Positions 51,483-59,972 of a stretch of 64,000 bases of DNA are shown piece after piece; the stretch's first letter is position 1; each line of letters starts with the position of its first letter. Source of the DNA: CADEEV01 sp964442185 (GTDB lineage: Bacteria > Acidobacteriota > Vicinamibacteria > Fen-336); contig CAYTWT010000229.1 in the NCBI GenBank assembly GCA_964442185.1, forward strand, positions 4,870 to 68,869. The letters run 5' to 3'. The notes under the pieces were generated by a model that saw only the letters and a program-made list of their open reading frames with translations, did not search any database and was not told where the DNA came from. The position numbers and the translations under genes were made by a program.

Positions 51483-53470
51483 TGCGGAGCCGGCTCCGTC
51501 TTCAAGATCGTCTCGGTGCGCCCTTCCTCTTCGCCATCCACGAGGATCGTATCGTCGCCCACCTTGAAGGTCAAAGAACGGCCCTGGCTCTGGCGGTTTC
51601 CGTCGATCAGCGTGACGTGGTCGCCCGTCAGGACCATGGTCTCGTTCCCCGGGGTGTAGACGCCGCGCCGCCCGTTCGCCCTGCGGCGTCCTTGCACGAC
51701 CTCGACCGGTTCGCCGGCCACGAGCTTCTCCATCCCAGTCCCGTCGGCGCTGAGCGTGATGGTGGCCTTCGGGCTCTTCGTGGCGATGTCGCCCTGGCGG
51801 ATCGACACGTCCCCGTTGTACTGGATCCGGCCGGGAGCCTCGTCATAGACCATCGTCTCGCCGCGGCCTTCGATCGCGGCCGGCTCCGGCGCACCGGGCT
51901 TGCCGGGCTTGGGATGCAGCAGCGAGACGACACCCTCGGTACCCGTGAGCCGACGCGAGCCCTTGGCGTCCTCTTCCAGGAGCAGTTTCGGCGCCCGGAC
52001 CTCGTCGCGGCCCGCACGCAGCAGTGCGCCAGCCTCGTAGTGGGCGGCGTGCTTCGCGGACTCGTACAAGAACACCCCGCAAGTTACGAGCGCCGGCGCC
52101 TCCTGGCCGGACAAGAGCCCGGTCCGTCCCGTGCCCGGCCTGCGGCGCAGCAGGTGCCGCACGTCGCCGCGGGCCTTCACGTCTCCCGTCTGCGTGCCCA
52201 CGTCGATCGCCCTGGCCGTCAGGTCGCCGCCCTCCTGCTGGATCTTGGGCTCTCTCTCGAGATGCAGTTCTCCGTTCCCGGTATAGCGGGCGAAGCCGGC
52301 GGTCGCCTTCTCCCCCTTGCGCTCGAACGACACGTTCTTGTTGAAGTCGATGCTGGTCGCCTGACCCGTCTCGGGGTCGAGCCGCGCATGGAACGCGTCG
52401 GCGCGGACGGTGCTCGCTTCGCCCGGCTCGCCGATCGGCTCCGAGACCATCACGCACTGCTTCTGGCCCTTCACACGCACAGCACGGCCCGCGTCGTCGA
52501 ACTCGAAGCTCAGTGTCTGCGCCTGCACGCGGCGGCGTTCGGGGCGCTGTCCGGAGCCTGGCACCACGCGCAGATCCGCATCGCCCGAAGCCACCACCCG
52601 GCTCAGGCTGCGGTCCGCGCGGAAGTCCATCACCAGGCGCCGCGAGCGTAAATCTCGGAACGATGGGCCGACGCCGAGCCCGAGGGGGGCGCCTGGCAGC
52701 AGAGCAGCGCCGCTGGTCTTGAGGCTCACGTTCCCGTGCGCCGTGGCGCGCCTCAGAATCCGGGTCGCCGGGTCGAAGCTGAGGGCCAGATCCTCCGAGC
52801 GCAGCTGGTCGGGTCCTTGGTCCACGGCCGCGTCGCCCTGGAAACGCAGCAGGCCGCGCTTCCGGAACGCGACCGCGTGCCGGCTGGTCACCAGGGCAGG
52901 CGGCTTCCCAGGCTCGCCCTCGATCCGGAAGGAAACCTCGGCCGGCATCACAAGCCGACCGGATTCGGCATTGTACTCGACGCCCTTCGAGCTCCCCGAG
53001 AGATCCTGGCGCTTGTAGCGCGTCGCCGCCTCGCTCTTCGCGACCCCCTGGTCTCCGCGGTAGTTGAGGCTGTCGGTTTCGACCTCGAAGCCGTCCTCGG
53101 TCGTGATCTTCACGTTGCCCTTGAAGCTGAATTTCTCCTGCGCCTCGTTGTAGACGCCCTGGTCTGACCGGATCGTGACCGTGCCCTCCTCGCCATCCGC
53201 GGTATACAAGGACTTGGCGCTGACGCCCTTCAGGTGCATCGCCTCGCCCTCACGCCCGACCATCGCCTCGGCCTCGATCGTCACCCGCTCTCGGCCCTGC
53301 TTGAAGATCCGATAGACGAGACCGCTTTGCCGCGTCTCGGTGGCCGGGCGGTTGGGCGGCCGGGGTGGCGGGGCCGGAGGCGCCGCGGGCCGGCGCAGGC
53401 TCAGTAGGACCGTCACGATCAGCCCGACACACAGGGCGACGAGCGCCACGCGCACGGTCTTCATATTCAT
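51479..53470 (-). CDS. LptC/LptA-type LPS transport protein, long fused form
   Basis: The 663-aa protein has an N-terminal membrane anchor (VRVALVALCVGLIVTVLLSL), an LptC-like beta-jellyroll (about 50-200; GVYNEAQEKFSFKGNVKITTEDGFEVETD), a long central beta-rich part, and a C-terminal OstA/LptA-like repeat region (about 520-650; YNGDVSIRQGDIATKSPKATI and GDHVTLIDGNR). It would form an extended bridge for LPS across the periplasm next to LptB. Separate LptC is about 190 aa and LptA about 180 aa, so this one probably replaces both. A minus-strand TAGAAT lies at 53480-53485 just before the ATG. Confidence 0.8.
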   Translation of the reverse strand: MNMKTVRVALVALCVGLIVTVLLSLRRPAAPPAPPPRPPNRPATETRQSGLVYRIFKQGRERVTIEAEAMVGREGEAMHLKGVSAKSLYTADGEEGTVTIRSDQGVYNEAQEKFSFKGNVKITTEDGFEVETDSLNYRGDQGVAKSEAATRYKRQDLSGSSKGVEYNAESGRLVMPAEVSFRIEGEPGKPPALVTSRHAVAFRKRGLLRFQGDAAVDQGPDQLRSEDLALSFDPATRILRRATAHGNVSLKTSGAALLPGAPLGLGVGPSFRDLRSRRLVMDFRADRSLSRVVASGDADLRVVPGSGQRPERRRVQAQTLSFEFDDAGRAVRVKGQKQCVMVSEPIGEPGEASTVRADAFHARLDPETGQATSIDFNKNVSFERKGEKATAGFARYTGNGELHLEREPKIQQEGGDLTARAIDVGTQTGDVKARGDVRHLLRRRPGTGRTGLLSGQEAPALVTCGVFLYESAKHAAHYEAGALLRAGRDEVRAPKLLLEEDAKGSRRLTGTEGVVSLLHPKPGKPGAPEPAAIEGRGETMVYDEAPGRIQYNGDVSIRQGDIATKSPKATITLSADGTGMEKLVAGEPVEVVQGRRRANGRRGVYTPGNETMVLTGDHVTLIDGNRQSQGRSLTFKVGDDTILVDGEEEGRTETILKTEPAPQ

Positions 53471-53593
53471 CCGCTTCCGATTCTACCGTGCCGGCCGCCG
53501 AAGCTGGTTCCGCTCGGCACGCCGCCAGACGGACGCGGGACAGCGAGGCGGGGGACTACTCGGAGACCGGCCATGCACCTCGTCGACCGCGGC

Positions 53594-54556
53594 TCACGCC
53601 TGTTCGAGGAACTCGCGGCCGGCGCGTCCCATCTGGCGAAACTTGTGGTAGCGGGAAGCTCGCAGCGAGTGAGGATCGACAGCCATCAGCTCTCGAAGCT
53701 GGCGCTCCAGGACGGCGTCGAGGCTCTTGAACAGCGCCTCGTGGTCCGAGTGCGCGCCGCCCGGCGGTTCCGGAACGATCTCGTCGATCAGCTCGAGGTC
53801 CAAGAGGTCGGCGGCGGTGATCTTCATCGCGGCTGCGGCCTCGGAAGCCCGGCCCGAGTCGCGCCACAGGATCGAAGCACAGCCCTCCGGCGAGATCACC
53901 GAGTAGACGGAATGCTCGAGCATGTTCACGCGATCGCCCACCGCGATGGCGAGCGCTCCCCCGCTGCCGCCCTCGCCAGTGACGGTGACGATCACCGGCG
54001 TCTCGAGTCGGGCCATCTCGCGCAGGTTCCAGGCGATCGCCTCGGCCTGGCCGCGTTCCTCGGCGTCCAGGCCGGGGTAGGCGCCGGGCGTGTCGACCAA
54101 GGTGAAGATCGGCCGACGAAACTTGGCCGCCAGCTCCATGGCACGCATCGCCTTGCGATAGCCCTCGGGCTTGGGCATCCCGAAGTTGCGGTAGATCTTC
54201 TGCTTCGTGTCGCGCCCCTTCTGGTGGCCCATCACCGCCACCGGCCGATCCTTGTAAAGTGCGAAGCCGCAGACGAGCGCTGGATCGTCGGCAAAGCGCC
54301 GATCGCCGTGGATCTCGGTCCACTCCGTGAACAGCGCGTTCACGTAGTCGAGCGTGTACGGCCGGTTCGGGTGACGGGCGACCAGGGTTTTCTGCCAGGC
54401 GGTCAGCTTGCCGAAGATCTCGCGCCGCTTCTGGTCGAGCTCCTGGGCCAGCGCCGCCGCCTCCTTCTCCTTGCTCGGGTCGCCCGGGTAGGCCCGTAGT
54501 TCTTCGAGGCGCTTCTGCAACCCGAGTAACGGCGCTTCGAAATCGGCTTCGGCCAC
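53594..54556 (-). CDS. accA: Acetyl-CoA carboxylase carboxyltransferase subunit alpha
   Basis: The 320-aa protein pairs with AccD to transfer carboxyl from biotin to acetyl-CoA, the entry step of fatty acid synthesis. Motifs include FGMPKPEGYRKAMRAMELA, IFTLVDTPGAYPGLDAEERGQ and GEGGSGGALAIAVGDRVNMLEHSVYSVISPEG, and the N-terminal coiled helix QKRLEELRAYPGDPSKEKE. GTG 54556 touches the dnaE stop, so the two are likely co-transcribed, as in many proteobacteria. Confidence 0.96.
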   Translation of the reverse strand: MAEADFEAPLLGLQKRLEELRAYPGDPSKEKEAAALAQELDQKRREIFGKLTAWQKTLVARHPNRPYTLDYVNALFTEWTEIHGDRRFADDPALVCGFALYKDRPVAVMGHQKGRDTKQKIYRNFGMPKPEGYRKAMRAMELAAKFRRPIFTLVDTPGAYPGLDAEERGQAEAIAWNLREMARLETPVIVTVTGEGGSGGALAIAVGDRVNMLEHSVYSVISPEGCASILWRDSGRASEAAAAMKITAADLLDLELIDEIVPEPPGGAHSDHEALFKSLDAVLERQLRELMAVDPHSLRASRYHKFRQMGRAGREFLEQA

Positions 54557-57500
54557 TAGACGCCTCCGTCGCGTTCAACGCCGTTCGTGCGGGCGAGGAT
54601 CAGGGCGCCGGGTCCCAGCAGCGACTCCAGCTCGTCCTTCAAGAGCGTGTCCGGGCGAACCCTATAGTAGGTGCTTGGGGCCACAGCCACCGCGTACGAC
54701 CCTGGGCGGAACAGTTCTAGCGTGACCGGGCAGTCGCCGCGGTGCGACTCCAGTATGTCCCTGAGCCGCTCCCCCTTGCCGCGACTCCACAATCCGATCG
54801 GGACGCGGATCGTCACGTAGCGCGCTTCGGCCAGCTTCGCCTGCTCGAGCGGCATCAGCTCCGAAACAAGTAGGCGCGGTTTGCCCTCCTCGGGCGCCTC
54901 GGCCTTGGCCTTCACGAGCACCACCTGGTCCTCGGCCAGACGCGCCGCGACCTTCCTGTAGGTCTCCGGGAAAACCAAGGCCTCGGCTCCGCCCTCGAGG
55001 TCCTCGAGAACGAACGAGGCCATGCGGTCGCCCTTCTTGGTCTTGATCAGCCGGAGGGCGGTCACGATGCCCCCGATCGTCACTTCGGGCAGCTGGGTGC
55101 ACTCGGCCAGCGTGCTCGTCGTCGCAGTGGCCCATTGCAGCAGCTCGGCCCTGAAGCGCTCCAGCGGGTGGCCCGTGATGAAGAAGCCCAGCGACTCCTT
55201 TTCGAAGGCGAGGCGCTCACCCTCACCCCATTCGGGCACAGCTTCGAGCCGCAGTCCGCCCGATTCATGCCCCTCGGCAGACGCGAGCATGCCAAACAGA
55301 TTCGACTGTCCCGCTTCGCGATCCCGCTGCTGCTTCTGCCCGGCGTCGATCGCGCGCTCGAGGCTCGCGAGCAGCGCCGAACGGTGGAGGTCGAGCGAAT
55401 CGAAGGAACCACTCTTCACGAAGCTCTCGATCACGCGCCGGTTGACGGCCTTGAGGTCGACGCGTTCGCAGAAATCGAAGAGCGACTTGAAGCTCCCGCC
55501 GGCCTCGCGTGCGCCCAGGATCGCCTCGACCGCGCCCTCCCCGACGTTCTTGATGGCCGCCAGCCCGAAGCGAACGTCGTCGTGAGCCGGGGGGGGCTGC
55601 GCCGCCCCCCCCAGACCCCCCGCTCGCTCCGCGGGAGTGAATCCCGCTTCGCTCGCAGCCCGCTCCACTGCCGCCGCCGTCCGTTTCACTACCGTGAAGA
55701 ACATTGCGGATTCGTTCACGTCGGGTGGCAGCACGCGGATGCCCATCTCGCGGCATTCGCCGATGTAGTGGACCATGCGGTCCGTGTTGGCTCGCTCGGA
55801 GGTGAGCAGGGCCGCCATGAAGTAGGCCGGGGCGTTCGCCTTCAGGTAGCCGGTCTGATACGCGACCCATGCGTAGGCGGCCGAGTGCGACTTGTTGAAG
55901 CCGTACCCGGCGAAGAGCTCCATGTGGTCCCAGATCTTCGCGGCCTTCTTCTCCGGCACGCTCCGGGCCTGGCAGCCTTCGAGAAACTTCTGCTTCTGCG
56001 TGGCCATCACGTCGGCCTTCTTCTTGCCCATCGCCTTGCGCAGGATGTCGGCCTCGCCGAGCGTGTAGCCGGCCAGCGCCGAGGCGATCTGCATGACCTG
56101 CTCCTGGTAGACCATGATCCCGTAGGTCCCCTGCAGGATCGGCTCGAGCTGCGGCACTTCGTAGCGGACCTTGGTCTGCCCGTGCCGGCGCTTGATGAAG
56201 TCGTCGATCATCTGCATCGGCCCAGGGCGATACAGGGCGTTCAAGGCCGTCAGGTGATCCAGATGGTCGGGCTTGAAGCGCTTCAGGATGTCGCGCATCC
56301 CGTCGGATTCGAACTGGAACAGGCCGCTGGTCTTCCCGGCCGTGAACATCTCGTAGGTCTTTGCGTCGTCGCTCGGGAAGCGGTCCGGATCGAGCTGCGC
56401 TCCAGTCTGCGCCGCGATCATCTTTACGCAGTCGTCGATCAGCGTGAGCGTGCGCAGGCCCAGGAAATCCATCTTCAGCAGGCCGATGCGCTCGACGCCC
56501 TTCATGTCGTACTGGGTCGTGATTTCCGCCGTGTTCCCCTTGAACAGCGGCACGAGATCCGTGAGCGGCACCGGCGAAATCACCACCCCGGCGGCGTGCG
56601 TCGAGGCATGCCGGGTCGTCCCCTCCAGGCGCCGCGAGATGTCGATCAGCTCCTTGACCTTCGGGTCCTTCTGGTACGCCTCCTTGAGCGGCGGCGATTC
56701 CTCGAGCGCCTTGTCCAGGGTCATCTTGAGGTCGAACGGGATCATCTTCGCGATGCGGTCGGCATCGGCGTAGCTGATGTCCATGACACGTGCGACGTCG
56801 CGGATCACCGCCTTCGCCTTCATGGTTCCGAAGGTGATGATCTGGGCCACGTTCTCGCGCCCATACTTGCGCGTCACGTACTCGATCACCTCACCCCGGC
56901 GGTTCTCGCAAAAGTCGATGTCGATGTCGGGGGGGCTGATGCGCTCTTCGTTGAGGAAGCGCTCGAAGATCAGATCACCTTCGATCGGGTCGATGTCGGT
57001 GATCCGCAGCGAGTAAGCGACGAGGGAACCGGCGGCCGAGCCGCGCCCGGGGCCCACGGGGATGCGCTGGTCGCGGGCGTAGCGGATGAAGTCCCAGACG
57101 ATCAGAAAATAGCCTGCGAAGCCCACACGCTGGATGACGCCGATCTCCTTCTCGAGCCGCTCGCGATAGCTCGCGATCGGATAGCGCCGCTTGCCGGTCG
57201 CGAGGAGCGGCTCGAGCAGCTTGCGCCGTTCCTCGAAACCGTCGCGCGTCACCTTCTCGAAATAGCTATCGGTCGTGAAGCCGACCGGGACGTCGAAGGC
57301 CGGCAGCGAGTCGACACCCTTCAGCGTGAAGTCGCACATCTCCGCGATCTCCAGCGTCGCGCGCAGCGCCTCGGGATGATCCGGGAAGAGCCGGGCCATC
57401 TCCTCTGCGGTCTTCAAGTAGAACTCCTGGGTATCGAAACGCAGGCGCTCGGTCTCGTGCAGCTTCTTGCCGGAGCCGATGCACAGCAGCACGTCGTGCG

Positions 57501-58173
57501 CCTGGTGATCGTCCTTGTGAAGGTAGTGCGAGTCGTTGGTGGCGACGAGCGGCAGGCCGGTCTTGTCCCGCAACCGCAGCAGGCCGCGGTTCACGCGCTG
57601 CTGCAAATCGATGCCGTGGTCCATCACCTCGAGATAGAACCGACCCTTGCCGAAGATCTCCGAGAACTCTGAGGCGCCCTGGAGCGCCGCGTCCTCGAGA
57701 CCGTTCTGCAAGTTGCCGGCGATCTCGCCCGCGAGACAGCCAGAAAGGCCAATCAGGCCGCCGCTATGCTTCGCGAGCACGTCCTTGTCGATGCGTGGCC
57801 GGTAGTAGAAGCCTTCCAGATAGCCGATCGAGACCAGCTTCACGAGGTTGTGATAGCCCTCGTCGTTCGTCGAGAGCAGCGTCAGGTGATGGTAGGGCTC
57901 GTCGCGGCCGACCATCGTCTTCTCATGGCGGCTGCCTGGCGCGACGTAGATCTCGCAGCCGAGGATCGGCTTGAGCCCGCCCTCCCTGCAAGCGTCGTGG
58001 AACGCCACGGCCCCGAACATGTTCCCGTGGTCAGTGATCCCGACCGCGCGCATCTTCAGTTCCTTCGCGCGCGCCACCAGCTCGTCGATATGCGACGCGC
58101 CATCGAGCAGGCTGTACTCGGTGTGGAGGTGCAAATGAACGAAGTCAGGACTAGCCACGGCTGCCTCGGCCAT
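54556..58173 (-). CDS. dnaE: DNA polymerase III subunit alpha
   Basis: The 1205-aa replicative polymerase has an N-terminal PHP domain (FVHLHLHTEYSLLDGA, GITDHGNMFGAVAF), the polymerase core with PDIDIDFCENRRGEVIEYV and GPGRGSAAGSLVAYSLRITD, helix-hairpin-helix and an OB domain near 1000. About 35 extra residues (roughly 825-862), rich in Ala/Gly/Pro, occur between the SAMFFTVV and VRFGLAAIKNVGEG segments where other DnaE proteins have a short loop; they derive from a palindromic DNA repeat. ATG 58173 is preferred over an upstream start that adds 11 residues. Confidence 0.95.
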   Translation of the reverse strand: MAEAAVASPDFVHLHLHTEYSLLDGASHIDELVARAKELKMRAVGITDHGNMFGAVAFHDACREGGLKPILGCEIYVAPGSRHEKTMVGRDEPYHHLTLLSTNDEGYHNLVKLVSIGYLEGFYYRPRIDKDVLAKHSGGLIGLSGCLAGEIAGNLQNGLEDAALQGASEFSEIFGKGRFYLEVMDHGIDLQQRVNRGLLRLRDKTGLPLVATNDSHYLHKDDHQAHDVLLCIGSGKKLHETERLRFDTQEFYLKTAEEMARLFPDHPEALRATLEIAEMCDFTLKGVDSLPAFDVPVGFTTDSYFEKVTRDGFEERRKLLEPLLATGKRRYPIASYRERLEKEIGVIQRVGFAGYFLIVWDFIRYARDQRIPVGPGRGSAAGSLVAYSLRITDIDPIEGDLIFERFLNEERISPPDIDIDFCENRRGEVIEYVTRKYGRENVAQIITFGTMKAKAVIRDVARVMDISYADADRIAKMIPFDLKMTLDKALEESPPLKEAYQKDPKVKELIDISRRLEGTTRHASTHAAGVVISPVPLTDLVPLFKGNTAEITTQYDMKGVERIGLLKMDFLGLRTLTLIDDCVKMIAAQTGAQLDPDRFPSDDAKTYEMFTAGKTSGLFQFESDGMRDILKRFKPDHLDHLTALNALYRPGPMQMIDDFIKRRHGQTKVRYEVPQLEPILQGTYGIMVYQEQVMQIASALAGYTLGEADILRKAMGKKKADVMATQKQKFLEGCQARSVPEKKAAKIWDHMELFAGYGFNKSHSAAYAWVAYQTGYLKANAPAYFMAALLTSERANTDRMVHYIGECREMGIRVLPPDVNESAMFFTVVKRTAAAVERAASEAGFTPAERAGGLGGAAQPPPAHDDVRFGLAAIKNVGEGAVEAILGAREAGGSFKSLFDFCERVDLKAVNRRVIESFVKSGSFDSLDLHRSALLASLERAIDAGQKQQRDREAGQSNLFGMLASAEGHESGGLRLEAVPEWGEGERLAFEKESLGFFITGHPLERFRAELLQWATATTSTLAECTQLPEVTIGGIVTALRLIKTKKGDRMASFVLEDLEGGAEALVFPETYRKVAARLAEDQVVLVKAKAEAPEEGKPRLLVSELMPLEQAKLAEARYVTIRVPIGLWSRGKGERLRDILESHRGDCPVTLELFRPGSYAVAVAPSTYYRVRPDTLLKDELESLLGPGALILARTNGVERDGGV
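55589..55671. repeat. Palindromic repeat element inside dnaE
   Basis: Eight G (55589-55596), an 8-base spacer and eight C (55605-55612) form a hairpin. It is followed by gcggga (55631-55636), a 5-base loop and tcccgc (55642-55647), then cgcttcgctcgc. The style resembles REP-type extragenic palindromes, yet it lies in frame within dnaE and encodes an Ala/Gly/Pro-rich insertion. Confidence 0.6.
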
Positions 58174-58369
58174 GTCGCAGGGCCCGCATCCGTTGCCTGG
58201 TGCCATTGCGTGTCAGGTTCGTTTCCCTGGACCGATCAGTCATCGCCCCCCCACCCTATCCCTCCCCACGTCGGGGGAGGGAACCGCTCTTCGTCTAGAT
58301 CGACGACCGCCGCTCCCCCGCTTCGCGGGAGGGACCGACGGCGGCTCGCGTGCCCCGCATTCCGTGGCT
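58174..58369. repeat. Intergenic palindromes between guaA and dnaE
   Basis: This 196-bp gap holds ccctcccc (58260-58267) with ggggaggg (58274-58281), a perfect 8-bp stem with a 6-base loop, and a second palindrome around ctcccccgcttcgcgggagg (58312-58332). Flanking copies of gaccgccg and cggcggc could add outer pairing. No T-run follows, so these look like REP-type elements rather than terminators. No gene is seen. It must also hold the dnaE promoter, which I could not place. Confidence 0.5.
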
Positions 58370-59905
58370 CTATTCCCATTCGATCGTGCTCGGGGGCTTG
58401 CTCGAGACGTCGTACACGACGCGGTTGATGCCGCGCACCTCGTTCACGATCCGGTTCGAGATGCGGGCGAGCAGTTCGTACGGCAGGCGCGCCCAGTCGG
58501 CCGTCATGCCGTCGGCGGATTCGACGGCGCGGATCGCGATCGTGTAGTTGTAGGTACGGAAGTCGCCCATCACGCCCACCGAGCGCACCGGCAACAGCAC
58601 CGCGAACGACTGCCACAGCGAGCGATACAGCCCGGCGCCCTTGATCTCCTTCACCACGATGTCGTCGGCCTCGCGCAACTGGTCGAGACGTTCTTTCCGG
58701 AGCGGGCCGAGACACCGGACGGCAAGACCCGGCCCCGGAAACGGCTGGCGATAGACGAATTCCTCCTCGAGCCCGAGCTCCAAGCCTGCGGCGCGGACCT
58801 CGTCCTTGAACAGCTCTCGTAGCGGCTCGACCAGCTTGAATTTCAGGTTCATCGGCAGCCCACCGACGTTGTGGTGGCTCTTGATCACGACAGACGGTCC
58901 GTGCACCGAAGTCGACTCGATCACGTCGGGATAGAGCGTCCCCTGCGCCAGAAACTCCGCCTTGCCCGCCTTGCGACTCGCTGCCTTGAAGACCTCGATG
59001 AACTCCCGCCCGATGATCTTGCGCTTGCGCTCGGGGTCGGTGGCCCCCTTCAGCTTGGAGAGGAAGCGCCTGGACGCGTCTACGAACAACACCTTGAGCT
59101 TGAGGCGCTCGGCGAAGCGCTGACGGACCTGTGTTGCCTCGTCCTTGCGCAGCAGCCCGTTGTCCACGAAGACGCACGTCAGCCGATCGCCGATGGCCCG
59201 ATGCATCAACAAGGCCGTCACCGAGGAATCGACGCCGCCCGAGAGCGCGCAGATCACCCGTCCGGCGCCGACCTGGGCCTTGATCTTGCCCGTCGCCTCG
59301 TCCACAAAAGAAGCGGCGTTCCAGTCACGCCTGCAACCACAGGCGTCAAGGAAGTTCGCGAGCACCGCCGTGCCCTCATCTGTGTGTTTCACCTCGGGGT
59401 GGAAGAGCAGGCCGAAAAGGCGCCGCTCCGAATCTTCGATGGCGGCGACGGCGTTGCTGCCGCTCGCACCCACCACGCTGAAGCCGCTCGGTGGCCGCAG
59501 AATCGAATCGCCGTGGCTCATCCAGACCCGCGTCGGCGATGAGACGCCGCGCAGCAGGCGCGACTCGCCCTTCTTCTCGAACAGCGCATGCCCGTACTCG
59601 CTGCGGTTCGCCTTCCGCACCTCGCCGCCCAGCATCTGGCTCATCAGCTGCATGCCGTAGCAGATCCCGAGCACAGGCACGCCGATCTCGAAGATCTGTT
59701 TGTCGCAGCGCGGCGCCTTCTTGTCGTGCACGCTGTCGGGCCCACCGGAGAGCACGATCCCGCGCAGCGGCCGGGCCTTGAGCGCAGCCGGTCTGGTTCC
59801 CGGAGGCAGGATCTCCGAATACACCTGCAGCTCGCGAAAGCGGCGCGCGATGAGCTGCGTGTACTGCGAGCCGAAATCAAGGATGGCGATCGTGTCTCGA
59901 TCCAT
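58370..59905 (-). CDS. guaA: GMP synthase (glutamine-hydrolysing)
   Basis: GuaA aminates XMP to GMP. The 511-aa protein has the class I glutamine amidotransferase domain (VLGICYGMQLMSQMLGG with the Cys nucleophile, and FHPEVKHTDEG), the ATP pyrophosphatase domain (VICALSGGVDSSVTALLMHRA) and the C-terminal dimerisation domain ending SSKPPSTIEWE. Length is typical. A perfect TATAAT lies 30 bp upstream on the minus strand. Confidence 0.96.
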   Translation of the reverse strand: MDRDTIAILDFGSQYTQLIARRFRELQVYSEILPPGTRPAALKARPLRGIVLSGGPDSVHDKKAPRCDKQIFEIGVPVLGICYGMQLMSQMLGGEVRKANRSEYGHALFEKKGESRLLRGVSSPTRVWMSHGDSILRPPSGFSVVGASGSNAVAAIEDSERRLFGLLFHPEVKHTDEGTAVLANFLDACGCRRDWNAASFVDEATGKIKAQVGAGRVICALSGGVDSSVTALLMHRAIGDRLTCVFVDNGLLRKDEATQVRQRFAERLKLKVLFVDASRRFLSKLKGATDPERKRKIIGREFIEVFKAASRKAGKAEFLAQGTLYPDVIESTSVHGPSVVIKSHHNVGGLPMNLKFKLVEPLRELFKDEVRAAGLELGLEEEFVYRQPFPGPGLAVRCLGPLRKERLDQLREADDIVVKEIKGAGLYRSLWQSFAVLLPVRSVGVMGDFRTYNYTIAIRAVESADGMTADWARLPYELLARISNRIVNEVRGINRVVYDVSSKPPSTIEWE

Positions 59906-59934
59906 CTTCGCGCGGGGCCCTCCGGGAGCCGGCG

Positions 59935-59963
59935 ATTATACCGCCGCACCTCGATGGTATAGT
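59935..59963. promoter_or_regulatory. Divergent -10 elements between guaA and a lipoprotein gene
   Basis: The minus strand has TATAAT at 59940-59935 (for guaA) and the plus strand TATAGT at 59958-59963 (for the lipoprotein). ATTATACC and GGTATAGT form a near-perfect inverted repeat, 7 of 8 bases. Neither has a good -35. The plus-strand -10 lies so close to the TTG start at 59973 that the lipoprotein mRNA could be leaderless. Confidence 0.5.
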
Positions 59964-59972
59964 TCCGGCTCC

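Noticed and set aside
55589..55612. Frameshift in dnaE at the G8/C8 runs
   Set aside because: The reading frame is intact on both sides, with recognisable DnaE sequence before and after, so a net error is not needed to explain it.
55135..57672. 845-codon open frame opposite dnaE
   Set aside because: Antisense shadow; all polymerase motifs are on the minus strand.
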